From positions 1 to 28,499 of IMG/VR virus record IMGVR_UViG_3300034107_000967: 28,499 nt of DNA. One strand, given 5' to 3'. Positions within the stretch are counted from its first letter, which is position 1, and each line of letters begins with the position of its first letter. Below the pieces are notes generated by a model. It had not been told where the DNA came from, searched no databases, and worked only from the letters and a program-made list of their open reading frames with translations. The translations under genes were made by a program, and so were the position numbers. This DNA is from a virus. This document shows, piece by piece, positions 8,456 through 14,657 of this stretch.

Positions 8456-8896
8456 ATGGCTAAAATTAAAGCAAAAACTATGAACACATCTATTGGTCAA
8501 ATTATTGAACCACAAATAGAAAAAACCATTCTTCAACAAATTGAAGAAATGAAAGCATCTGGGCAAACAAATACTCAAGAATTTAAACAAAAAACAAAAG
8601 AATTAGAGGTGATGCTTGGTATCGACACTATCAATCCATTTGGAACTAATGAACTAGATATTTTTGAAGATCATCTGCGCGAAATTACTTATGCAGATAT
8701 GAAGAAGCTGGCACAAAGAGTTGGTATTAATCCTAATTATGATAGATCATCATTAAAGACTATTTTAATTAAAGAATTTAAATCAGTAAACAAGAACAAT
8801 AGAAGAAACATTATTCCGAATACCGTTCAAAGTGTTATACTCGATCCTAAGAATCCAGATCATGCTGCATTGCTTAAAATCTTAGGCGAATTTTAA
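8456..8896 (+). CDS. Small protein with SAP/HeH-like helix pair, function unknown
   Basis: This 146-residue protein stands alone after the capsid terminator. The N-terminal 55 residues are a polar, Gln/Lys/Glu-rich helix (IEKTILQQIEEMKASGQTNT). The central part, ITYADMKKLAQRVGINPNYD followed by RSSLKTILIKEF, has the helix-turn-helix spacing of SAP, LEM or HeH-type modules (x-ELKxLAKxxGI ... KxxLIxxI), which often bind DNA. The C-terminus is short and mixed. By position it could be a head-completion or DNA-associated head protein, but I see nothing decisive. Its start lies 6 nt after a GTATAA element and has no Shine-Dalgarno. Confidence 0.65.
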   Translation: MAKIKAKTMNTSIGQIIEPQIEKTILQQIEEMKASGQTNTQEFKQKTKELEVMLGIDTINPFGTNELDIFEDHLREITYADMKKLAQRVGINPNYDRSSLKTILIKEFKSVNKNNRRNIIPNTVQSVILDPKNPDHAALLKILGEF

Positions 8897-8901
8897 TTTT
8901 T

Positions 8902-8912
8902 AGTGTAAAATA
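8902..8912 (+). promoter_or_regulatory. AGTGTAAAATA element before the 8917 gene (candidate late promoter core)
   Basis: GTGTAA at 8903-8908 lies 8 nt before the ATG, in the 20-nt gap after the 8456 gene. It matches the element before the portal, fibre, tape measure and stopper genes. Confidence 0.42.
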
Positions 8913-8916
8913 AAGC

Positions 8917-9417
8917 ATGAATACCTTTGGTACTATGGCTTCTGAAATATACTCTTTCGAATTCGATGGAGATTCGACAATAACTAGTATTTCGGCTGTC
9001 AGTGGCTGGCTTCAGGCTAATTTAGGAAAATTAAATACAGTTGTTTATTCTAATTTTACTGGAGATGGTTCGGATATTCCCATAGAAGCTCAATCTATTC
9101 ACAAGGAGCTTTATTTGTATAGTTATTATACAAAACAGGCTAGAAATGCGTTAAGAGGAATTATTAATGCGGGGAGTTCATCAGATGGGTCTAATATATT
9201 ATCAGTTAAAGATTCAGATAGTGCAGTTACTTTTGTTAATAAAAATGAAGTATCAAAAGTATATAGAGGATTAGCTTCTGATTCGAAAATAACTTTAGAT
9301 AAATTGGTTGCTCAGTATAATATATATGCAGCGGAACCAAGGCAGCTTGCAGGGATAGAGAGTTCATACTCTGGAGTATATACATCTAATACATATCCTG
9401 GATCTGTTTATCTTTGA
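8917..9417 (+). CDS. Putative head-tail adaptor (head-completion) protein
   Basis: This 166-residue protein lies between the capsid gene and the neck block, where the first head-tail connector usually sits. The N-terminal half contains AVSGWLQANLGKLNTVVYSN and an acidic/Tyr-rich helix (HKELYLYSYYTKQARNALRG). The C-terminal half has NKNEVSKVYRGLASDSKITL, then KLVAQYNIYAAEPRQLAG. Alternating helices of this size suit the adaptor ring that docks onto the portal, but I cannot identify a family by residues. An alternative start is the ATGGCT at 8935, which would remove six residues; I keep 8917 because of its distance from the GTGTAA element. It ends 35 nt before the stem of a bidirectional terminator. 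Confidence 0.5.
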   Translation: MNTFGTMASEIYSFEFDGDSTITSISAVSGWLQANLGKLNTVVYSNFTGDGSDIPIEAQSIHKELYLYSYYTKQARNALRGIINAGSSSDGSNILSVKDSDSAVTFVNKNEVSKVYRGLASDSKITLDKLVAQYNIYAAEPRQLAGIESSYSGVYTSNTYPGSVYL

Positions 9418-9445
9418 TTTTTTTGTGTTGTTGTTATGTGTATAC

Positions 9446-9475
9446 AAAAAAACCCCACCGAAAGGTGGGGTTTTT
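9446..9475. terminator. Bidirectional rho-independent terminator
   Basis: The stem CCCCACC / GGTGGGG closes a GAAA tetraloop and is flanked by seven A on the left and five T on the right, so it can terminate both the rightward adaptor gene and the leftward tube gene, which converge here. Confidence 0.92.
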
Positions 9476-9487
9476 AAGTTTTATGGA

Positions 9488-10594
9488 TTAATTAAACACT
9501 GCTGTGGAATTTGATCCACTAACAAAAACTCCATTTATTAAATCATTAGGTCCACCGATTTGAGTAGAGAAACTCAATTCAACGGATTTATTTGATCCAA
9601 TGCTAGAAGAGAATGATTCACTATCAAGTGTGCATCCTTTTAAAGTCCAGATCATGCGATTAGTTGCTCCATCTGGACCTTTAAGTGTCAGGGTAATTGC
9701 TTTCCTAGATGAATCATTAATGATGTTAGCTAAATCAACAGCAGAAGTTTCATTTAAAATAGCTGAAACAGAAAGAGTTGCTTTAACTGGAAAGTCAACT
9801 GCTCTTGCATATGCAAATTTTGTTCCGAGTCTTTGAAGAGATGTTCTCGAAAGAGGAATGGCTAATGAAGCACTTTGAATATGTATTGCTTCGGACGATC
9901 CAGAAAGATCAGAAATTACACCACTATCAAAAGCAGCAATATCGATAGTAATATCGCCAGGTCTAAGAGCTGAGATAGCTGAAGCTCCAGTATTTGCTGG
10001 CTTCAAGAATCCTGTAAGTCCAAGCGATAATCCATCAGTTGGATTGATTGCTGGACTAGCAAAACCGCTAATTCCTCCACTAATAGTGGAAAATGCGGTA
10101 TCAGAATTAATATTAGAAGCTTCCATTGATACAGAAACAGTAGGAAGAGCGCCGACAGCAAGTTCCAACGAGTAATTACTCAAGAAAGCATTACCAACAC
10201 CAATAGCAGAAGATAAACTAGTAGCTCCAGTAGCATCTAAACCTTCAGCAACAGTTGTAATATAGAAATTTTGACCAGATTGATTTATCATGTGTCCAGA
10301 AGGGAAATTACCCTGTGCTGTGGCTCCAGTTTGGACATAAAAACCTAAAGCTCTCTCATTAAATCCATCAGTAAGATAATAAGTAAAATCAAGACCAACC
10401 GTAGGTGGTTCTAAGACAATAGAATCAATACGAGATAATTGACCATATTGGTTAATATCTTGACGATTGATTGTGAAATTATAGTTTGCGCTTTGAACTC
10501 TTTCAAGTTGCGCGTGTTGCCCAGATGCAGTAGAGGAAATTCCGCTGCTAACATAAAGTGCTTCCGATTGATAAATTACTCTGTTTCTTGCCAT
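9488..10594 (-). CDS. Major tail tube protein
   Basis: The protein has 368 residues and is beta-rich with almost no charged helices. It likely forms the hexameric rings of the tail tube. It is the last gene of the leftward block, where tube genes sit in siphovirus order. It shares a scaffold of motifs with two other genes in the window (23794-24615 and 25637-26875). These are an N-terminal ANYNFTINRQ segment, a YYLTDGFNERALGF-like strand, YSLELAVGALPTVSVSMEAS (residues 141-160), a middle segment SLAIPLSRTSLQRLGTKFA, and a C-terminal hydrophobic strand pair ending SVELSFSTQI. Ser/Thr/Ala/Gly-rich repeats around 170-230 may form an outward Ig-like or loop domain. The leader is A/C-rich and G-free next to the start. 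The tube call comes from position, size and fold style, not from a search. Confidence 0.72.
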   Translation of the reverse strand: MARNRVIYQSEALYVSSGISSTASGQHAQLERVQSANYNFTINRQDINQYGQLSRIDSIVLEPPTVGLDFTYYLTDGFNERALGFYVQTGATAQGNFPSGHMINQSGQNFYITTVAEGLDATGATSLSSAIGVGNAFLSNYSLELAVGALPTVSVSMEASNINSDTAFSTISGGISGFASPAINPTDGLSLGLTGFLKPANTGASAISALRPGDITIDIAAFDSGVISDLSGSSEAIHIQSASLAIPLSRTSLQRLGTKFAYARAVDFPVKATLSVSAILNETSAVDLANIINDSSRKAITLTLKGPDGATNRMIWTLKGCTLDSESFSSSIGSNKSVELSFSTQIGGPNDLINGVFVSGSNSTAVFN

Positions 10595-10622
10595 AATGGT
10601 GATTGTTTGTTTTGTTTACAGT
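10595..10622 (-). promoter_or_regulatory. CTGTAA element and A/C-rich leader of the tail tube gene
   Basis: On the minus strand CTGTAA (10616-10621) is followed by a G-free leader of AACAAAACAAACAATC type reaching the ATG at 10594. There is no Shine-Dalgarno. The element is a one-base variant of GTGTAA. Confidence 0.35.
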
Positions 10623-10647
10623 TATTTGTTTATTTTGTGAAAAATTA

Positions 10648-11493
10648 TTAATTTCTATATCTATGCTGTTGAATTTCAAAATCTATAAATCCGACATAAA
10701 TATCGTTAGCTAAAGATTTTCTTACTTTGTCAGTTAATTTTGAAGTGATTGCATTATTAATATAAAAATTAGTATTAATAGAAACTTGATTTTTTAAATC
10801 TGCATAAGAATAATAGCCAGATTTTAAATCGCCAAATTCATTAGTAGGATGATTCGACATAGGAATCATTGGAAATACTTCATTTCTAGAATCAGCGAAT
10901 ATTGATAAAACTCCATCTAGCTGATAATTATTTTCTGATAAAATTACGGCTTTTGCCGAAATGGTAGTTTCTTCCATCCCCCCTAATGCAAACCCCTTAT
11001 TAGATGCTCCGTCAAGTGATAGGAAAATGGCTGGTATTACTTGGTCGTATGGCGTGATATAATTTTCATCATTAAGGATGATGCGGGAATTTATATTATA
11101 TTTATTTTCAACAATGAGATCTTCTTCTGTTTCATTGGAAAAATATACATTAAAATCTTTAACCGCAAAACTTCCAGTTATTGGAGTTTGAGTAGATAAA
11201 CTTTTTGATAAAACTCTACCATTTTCAAAATCTAAAATTAAATTAGAATTTCTGCCAGAAAATACATTATTAGCGTAAATACCAGATGGGATTGTCGCGC
11301 CAGCAATTGAGCTATCATTTACCCATTGTTTATATGCGCTACCAAAAACTTTATATGTAGGATCAAATCTTTCATCATTATAATTAAAAAATGTTCCAGT
11401 AGTATTTGTGTATGCTTGACCTTTGGTTAATAAGTAATTATCAAACCATAGAAAAAAAGAATTAGTAAATTTATGATGAAATTGTTCGATCAT
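10648..11493 (-). CDS. Putative tail terminator / tail-completion protein
   Basis: This 281-residue protein is third in the leftward block. Its ATG overlaps the stop of the preceding 11490-12068 gene by 4 nt (ATGA), so the two are translationally coupled, and a 53-nt gap separates it from the tube gene. The N-terminus is aromatic-rich (FHHKFTNSFFLWFDNYLLTK) and may bury in a neck ring. The C-terminal part (ISINTNFYINNAITS-like segment, then KSLANDIYVGFIDFEIQQHR) is a plausible helix-strand unit of a ring-forming terminator. Function is deduced from gene order (stopper, completion, terminator, tube), since no signature residue is visible. A dedicated tail-tip or minor structural role is the main alternative. 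Confidence 0.45.
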   Translation of the reverse strand: MIEQFHHKFTNSFFLWFDNYLLTKGQAYTNTTGTFFNYNDERFDPTYKVFGSAYKQWVNDSSIAGATIPSGIYANNVFSGRNSNLILDFENGRVLSKSLSTQTPITGSFAVKDFNVYFSNETEEDLIVENKYNINSRIILNDENYITPYDQVIPAIFLSLDGASNKGFALGGMEETTISAKAVILSENNYQLDGVLSIFADSRNEVFPMIPMSNHPTNEFGDLKSGYYSYADLKNQVSINTNFYINNAITSKLTDKVRKSLANDIYVGFIDFEIQQHRYRN

Positions 11494-12068
11494 TTTAATT
11501 GAGAGAATTTTTTAGAATATTTATTTATAAGAGCAGATACGTATTGGGTGTTTTTGAAAGATCCACCCCTTATTTTTACACTAGATTGTATAGCTTCGCC
11601 CGATCTACTTTTAGATGATTTTCTTCTTAAAAGATAACCTAATCCAGAAATACCTTTTTCTACACCTTGCGCCCAACTTCTTCCAGAAGCCCACGGCATA
11701 GGTGTAACTGCAAAAATATCTTGTGGTGTTGGCATATTTATACTAAACTTACAGCCCATTGGAATTTCACCAACAAAAGTGACCTCAATAGATTGAAGTA
11801 TATTAATAATTGGGGCTATTGGATCATCTCCATCTTCAAATCCAATAAAAGCGAAAAGATTAGATACGCCATTTAAAGTGCCGCTTATATTGCTTGCAGT
11901 GGGGCCATTTTTAATTTCTTTAGTTACTGGATGATTTAAGAATTCATTTATTAGTTGAATCTTTATCAAAGCAAAATCTTGTTTGACTTTCTTTTCAAAA
12001 TCAATTCTTACGGCTTTTCCAACTTGTCTATTTAAAGCTTGCTGGACATCTAAAGGAAGGCTGGCCAT
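11490..12068 (-). CDS. Putative neck / tail-completion protein
   Basis: This 192-residue protein is second in the leftward block. It shares one base with the preceding stop (TAATG) and overlaps the next gene by 4 nt. The N-terminus is a long basic/amphipathic helix (ALNRQVGKAVRIDFEKKVKQ, then LIKIQLINEFLNHPVTKEI), followed by a Ser/Gly-rich loop NGPTASNISGTLNGVSNLFA. The middle has beta structure (LQSIEVTFVGEIPMGCKFSI), and a Pro/Trp segment MPWASGRSWAQGVEKGISGL precedes a basic tail (LRRKSSKSRSG). The length and helix-strand layout fit a HK97 gp10-like or neck completion protein between stopper and terminator. The specific family is not confirmed. Confidence 0.45.
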   Translation of the reverse strand: MASLPLDVQQALNRQVGKAVRIDFEKKVKQDFALIKIQLINEFLNHPVTKEIKNGPTASNISGTLNGVSNLFAFIGFEDGDDPIAPIINILQSIEVTFVGEIPMGCKFSINMPTPQDIFAVTPMPWASGRSWAQGVEKGISGLGYLLRRKSSKSRSGEAIQSSVKIRGGSFKNTQYVSALINKYSKKFSQLK

Positions 12069-12532
12069 TATTCATCAATGGGAGTTAAGTGGAAATGATA
12101 TAATTTGTTGCTTAAAAAGCCAGAATCAGTGCCTGGGCTTTTGATTGCAAAAATTCTTCCATCGATTCCTATTCTTTTCGCTTCTTTTATTGCGTTATAT
12201 GCGTCAGCAGTAACAACTATCCTAACAGATCCTTTCGGTAAAATAATTTTATTTTGAGAAGAATCTTGAGATCCTTCCTTAGCTAAGTATTCTTGATCTT
12301 CTTGAATATAATAAATTCTAGCATAATACTCTTCAACTACCATTTCATAATTAATATTTCCCCTGCTTCCAGAATTTGTTTTTCCATAAATTGAATTGTA
12401 ATTTGAGCTAGTAGAGATGACCGTTTTCTCTGCTTGTTTGTATACATAAATCTTTTTAGAGAATGTATCGTGCATTCTAGCGAAAGAACTTGAGATTCCA
12501 CTTAAAATATTTTCATTTAAATAGCTTGACAT
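12068..12532 (-). CDS. Putative head-closure (stopper) protein
   Basis: This 154-residue protein is the first gene of the leftward block, directly behind a GTGTAA element in the divergent intergenic region. The N-terminal part reads SFARMHDTFSKKIYVYKQAE, the pattern of small phage head-tail joining/stopper proteins in which a short helix leads into a beta-barrel that seals the portal channel. Later strands (NYEMVVEEYYARIYYIQEDQ, KIILPKGSVRIVVTADAYNA) and FAIKSPGTDSGFLSNKLYHF fit the barrel. Sequence support is moderate, and position strengthens it: adaptor before the block, then stopper, completion, terminator and tube inside it. The only comparable alternative is another small connector ring. 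Confidence 0.52.
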   Translation of the reverse strand: MSSYLNENILSGISSSFARMHDTFSKKIYVYKQAEKTVISTSSNYNSIYGKTNSGSRGNINYEMVVEEYYARIYYIQEDQEYLAKEGSQDSSQNKIILPKGSVRIVVTADAYNAIKEAKRIGIDGRIFAIKSPGTDSGFLSNKLYHFHLTPIDE

Positions 12533-12540
12533 ATTGATTT

Positions 12541-12548
12541 TTACACTT
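12541..12548 (-). promoter_or_regulatory. AAGTGTAA element before the leftward block (candidate late promoter core)
   Basis: On the minus strand GTGTAA (12541-12546) lies 8 nt before the stopper ATG. It has the same distance and flanks as at 8903, but on the opposite strand, which argues for a signal rather than a coincidence. Confidence 0.45.
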
Positions 12549-12578
12549 ATTTACATATTATTAGATAGGGGTAAAGGT

Positions 12579-12866
12579 ATGGATGCTAAAAAAAGTTTAA
12601 CTAAAGGTTCAAATGAAGAAGTTTCTTCTTTATTTAAAATGATGTTATTGTTAGTCGAAGATATGAAGCAAGATCATGATTTTCATTATCAAAAGCTTTA
12701 TGATAATATTCCCGAACAGTATCATCCAGTCATTAATACCGCAAACCATTTTACAGAAGAAAAAACTTCTTGGATTCGTAAAAGAATTTTAGATTATGGA
12801 AATGAATCTATTAGAAATTTACAATCTAAAATGGATAATTATAGCGTAAGTTTTATTTTTAAATAA
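12579..12866 (+). CDS. Small helical protein of unknown function
   Basis: I do not recognise this 95-residue protein. I start it at the ATG at 12579, behind an A/G-rich stretch (GATAGGGGTAAAGGT), rather than at an upstream TTG (12534) that would overlap the divergent regulatory region. The protein is mostly helical and charged (NEEVSSLFKMMLLLVEDMKQ, then NHFTEEKTSWIRKRILDYGN) with a His-rich stretch DHDFHYQKLYDNIPEQYHPV in the middle, and no membrane or signal segment. It opens the rightward tail operon just before the chaperone-position genes, so a small assembly factor is possible, but this is position-based inference only. Confidence 0.6.
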   Translation: MDAKKSLTKGSNEEVSSLFKMMLLLVEDMKQDHDFHYQKLYDNIPEQYHPVINTANHFTEEKTSWIRKRILDYGNESIRNLQSKMDNYSVSFIFK

Positions 12867-12884
12867 CAAAAAAAAAAAAAAAAA

Positions 12885-12893
12885 GGAAAAAGG
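12885..12893 (+). promoter_or_regulatory. Purine-rich ribosome binding site after a 17-base A tract
   Basis: A run of 17 A (12868-12884) leads into GGAAAAAGG and then AAATG. The AAGG lies 2-5 nt before the ATG at 12896. It is a clear, if close, Shine-Dalgarno in a window where most genes lack one. Confidence 0.6.
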
Positions 12894-12895
12894 AA

Positions 12896-13651
12896 ATGAG
12901 TTTTAAAAAATTATATCAATTCACAATCGACAAAGAAGTCGAAAAAATCGAAGAAACTTCTAAGAAGGATCGCAAGACAGGAGAAGAAGTAACCACCAAG
13001 AAAACGGTAAAGGTTAAGGAACCTATTGAGTTCTTTATTAAAAGACCATCAAGGCGCGAACTTGAAGAGGCTGAATTAGAGTATTCAGTCGAAATGAGCA
13101 GATGCGTTAAAAGGGGAATTCTAACAAAAGCCATGCTTGCTAAAAAGTATAGCGATACTGGTGGAATTTTCAGCGAAGATGAGTCTAAAAACTATTCAGA
13201 TCTTTATAAGCAAGTTCTTGAGCTTCAAAATGAATATATTCGTTTAGATTCAGCTGACCAAAAAGATGCCAAACAAAAGAAGCGTTTTGAAACCGTCAAG
13301 TCTGGTTTGGGCGATGTCAAAAGAAAGATTGTGGAAATTGAATCTAATTTTCAATCCTTTTTTGATCATACGGCTGATATTAAAGCACAGAATAGGCTTT
13401 TACTTTGGTATGTTATTAATCTTACATACATTCAATACGAGAATGATGATAAGCCAAAGCCATATTTTGAAGGTTCTGATTTTGAGTCAAAAATCGAAGA
13501 CTACTACGAAAAAGAAGAGTCTAATGATCAATTTTATTTTGCTGTAATTAAAAAAGCCTCCACAATCTTAGCTTTCTGGTTCTTCAATCAAGCGTCTGAG
13601 CCGAAAGAGTTCGATGAGTTAATTGAGAAAATGGAAAAAGGAACGCTTTGA
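12896..13651 (+). CDS. Putative tail assembly chaperone, first protein
   Basis: This 251-residue protein lies immediately upstream of the second chaperone-position gene and the tape measure, the fixed place of tail assembly chaperones (lambda G-like). It begins with beta segments around a charged loop (LYQFTIDKEVEKIEETSKKD, then KEPIEFFIKRPSRRELEEAE). Helices follow around VEMSRCVKRGILTKAMLAKK and LNEYIRLDSAD-type stretches, and a hydrophobic C-terminal helix (NRLLLWYVINLTYIQYEN, later FYFAVIKKASTILAFWFFNQ). The stop codon overlaps the next gene's TTG start (TTGA), with that gene in the -1 frame. The function is inferred from position and layout, since chaperone sequences diverge widely. Confidence 0.62.
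   Translation: MSFKKLYQFTIDKEVEKIEETSKKDRKTGEEVTTKKTVKVKEPIEFFIKRPSRRELEEAELEYSVEMSRCVKRGILTKAMLAKKYSDTGGIFSEDESKNYSDLYKQVLELQNEYIRLDSADQKDAKQKKRFETVKSGLGDVKRKIVEIESNFQSFFDHTADIKAQNRLLLWYVINLTYIQYENDDKPKPYFEGSDFESKIEDYYEKEESNDQFYFAVIKKASTILAFWFFNQASEPKEFDELIEKMEKGTL
13638..13643 (+). promoter_or_regulatory. AAGGAA ribosome binding site for the TTG start at 13648
   Basis: AAGGAA ends 4 nt before TTG at 13648 and lies inside the 3' end of the upstream gene. It supports termination-reinitiation at the TTGA overlap. Confidence 0.5.
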
Positions 13652-14619
13652 ACGAAGAGTTATATATCTCTATAATTGGTGAGGTGTTTGATGGTTATAC
13701 GGAGATCTTCTTTAATGGAGATCCCGTATACATCAAGCACTACAATATTAGAGATCAACGCTATATTCAAAAGTATTATGAAAAGCATAAAAATGTAGCG
13801 ATAAAAAAAGGACTAGAAACCGAGGAAGAGAGATTTATTGAAATCAAAAAAGATGGGATTTGGTTGGATGATGATGATTTGAAAATCAGTAATTTGGAGT
13901 TGGAAATTAATAATTTATCAGCTACTCAAAAAAAGATATTTCTTCCATCTCAAAAAGACTCGATGTCAAAAGATATAGAGTCTAAAAAAATAGAAATCTA
14001 TATACTTAAGAATAAAAAAAGAGAACTTATTGGCAAGACGGCTGAAGAATATGCTTCATCAAGATCGAATGAAGAAATGCTTCGATACTTTTTATTTAAG
14101 GATCGAGATTTAACAGAAAACCTTTTCACTGAAGATGAGTTTTCGGAATTAGATGATACTGAGTTATTATTTTTTATGAATGAACAGGCGAAAGTCAATA
14201 CTCGTTTGTCCGAATTGAATATTCAAAAAGCCGTTCTTCGTCCATTCTTTAGTATGTATCTTTCTCAGTGCGAGAACATTAAAGACTTTTATGATAAAGC
14301 AATAGTTCTTCTTTCTGTTTATCAATTGAAAACAGCGCTTTTTGCTAGAATGTTTTTTAATATATTCCAACATGTTGAGGATATTCCAGATCATATCAAA
14401 GATGATCCAGAAAAACTACTAGCTTATTCCGATAGTAAAAGAAATAACAATTCTGGAGGAATAGATGAAAATTCTGATGCATCTGCTGTTTTCGGAGCGA
14501 CAAAAGAAGATATGAAAGTTATTAGCGGTAATACAAAACAGATATCTTTAAAGGATGAGCTTGATAAAAATGGCGGAAAATTAAATATGGAACAAATGAT
14601 GAAGCTTGCTGGTCATTGA
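13648..14619 (+). CDS. Putative tail assembly chaperone, second protein (-1 frame, TTG start)
   Basis: This 323-residue protein is in the -1 frame relative to the upstream gene and overlaps its stop as TTGA. The -1 frame has an in-frame TGA at 13624-13626, so any ribosomal frameshift would have to occur between 13627 and 13651. The zero-frame codons there are AAA ATG GAA AAA GGA ACG CTT TGA, with no canonical X-XXY-YYZ heptamer, so re-initiation at the AAGGAA-TTG site is simpler. The protein has an N-terminal beta unit (YISIIGEVFDGYTEIFFNGD), then long charged helices with Glu/Asp-rich stretches (SNEEMLRYFLFKDRDLTENL and FTEDEFSELDDTELLFFMNE), then a polar C-terminal tail. Position directly before the tape measure suggests a chaperone T-domain-like role. 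Its size is larger than usual. Confidence 0.58.
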   Translation: MNEELYISIIGEVFDGYTEIFFNGDPVYIKHYNIRDQRYIQKYYEKHKNVAIKKGLETEEERFIEIKKDGIWLDDDDLKISNLELEINNLSATQKKIFLPSQKDSMSKDIESKKIEIYILKNKKRELIGKTAEEYASSRSNEEMLRYFLFKDRDLTENLFTEDEFSELDDTELLFFMNEQAKVNTRLSELNIQKAVLRPFFSMYLSQCENIKDFYDKAIVLLSVYQLKTALFARMFFNIFQHVEDIPDHIKDDPEKLLAYSDSKRNNNSGGIDENSDASAVFGATKEDMKVISGNTKQISLKDELDKNGGKLNMEQMMKLAGH

Positions 14620-14629
14620 TTAATTATTT

Positions 14630-14637
14630 TGTGTAAG
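14630..14637 (+). promoter_or_regulatory. TGTGTAAG element before the tape measure gene (candidate late promoter core)
   Basis: GTGTAA at 14631-14636 lies in the gap after the chaperone-position genes, 21 nt before the ATG at 14658, with a Shine-Dalgarno in between. Confidence 0.4.
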
Positions 14638-14641
14638 TATT

Positions 14642-14648
14642 GGAGAGG
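14642..14648 (+). promoter_or_regulatory. GGAGAGG Shine-Dalgarno that decides the tape measure start
   Basis: GGAGAGG lies 9 nt before the ATG at 14658, a normal spacing. The TTG at 14640-14642 overlaps this site and is therefore an unlikely start. Confidence 0.7.
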
Positions 14649-14657
14649 TTTAAGGAC

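Noticed and set aside
9600-9836. Plus-strand frame within the tube gene
   Set aside because: It is antisense to a well-supported gene, has no start signal, and its composition mirrors the sense codons.
12534-12578. TTG start giving a longer 12579 protein
   Set aside because: It would place the start in the divergent regulatory region and adds a low-complexity hydrophobic lead; the ATG at 12579 has a purine-rich site.
14640-14657. TTG start for the tape measure
   Set aside because: It overlaps the GGAGAGG ribosome site that is well spaced for the ATG at 14658.
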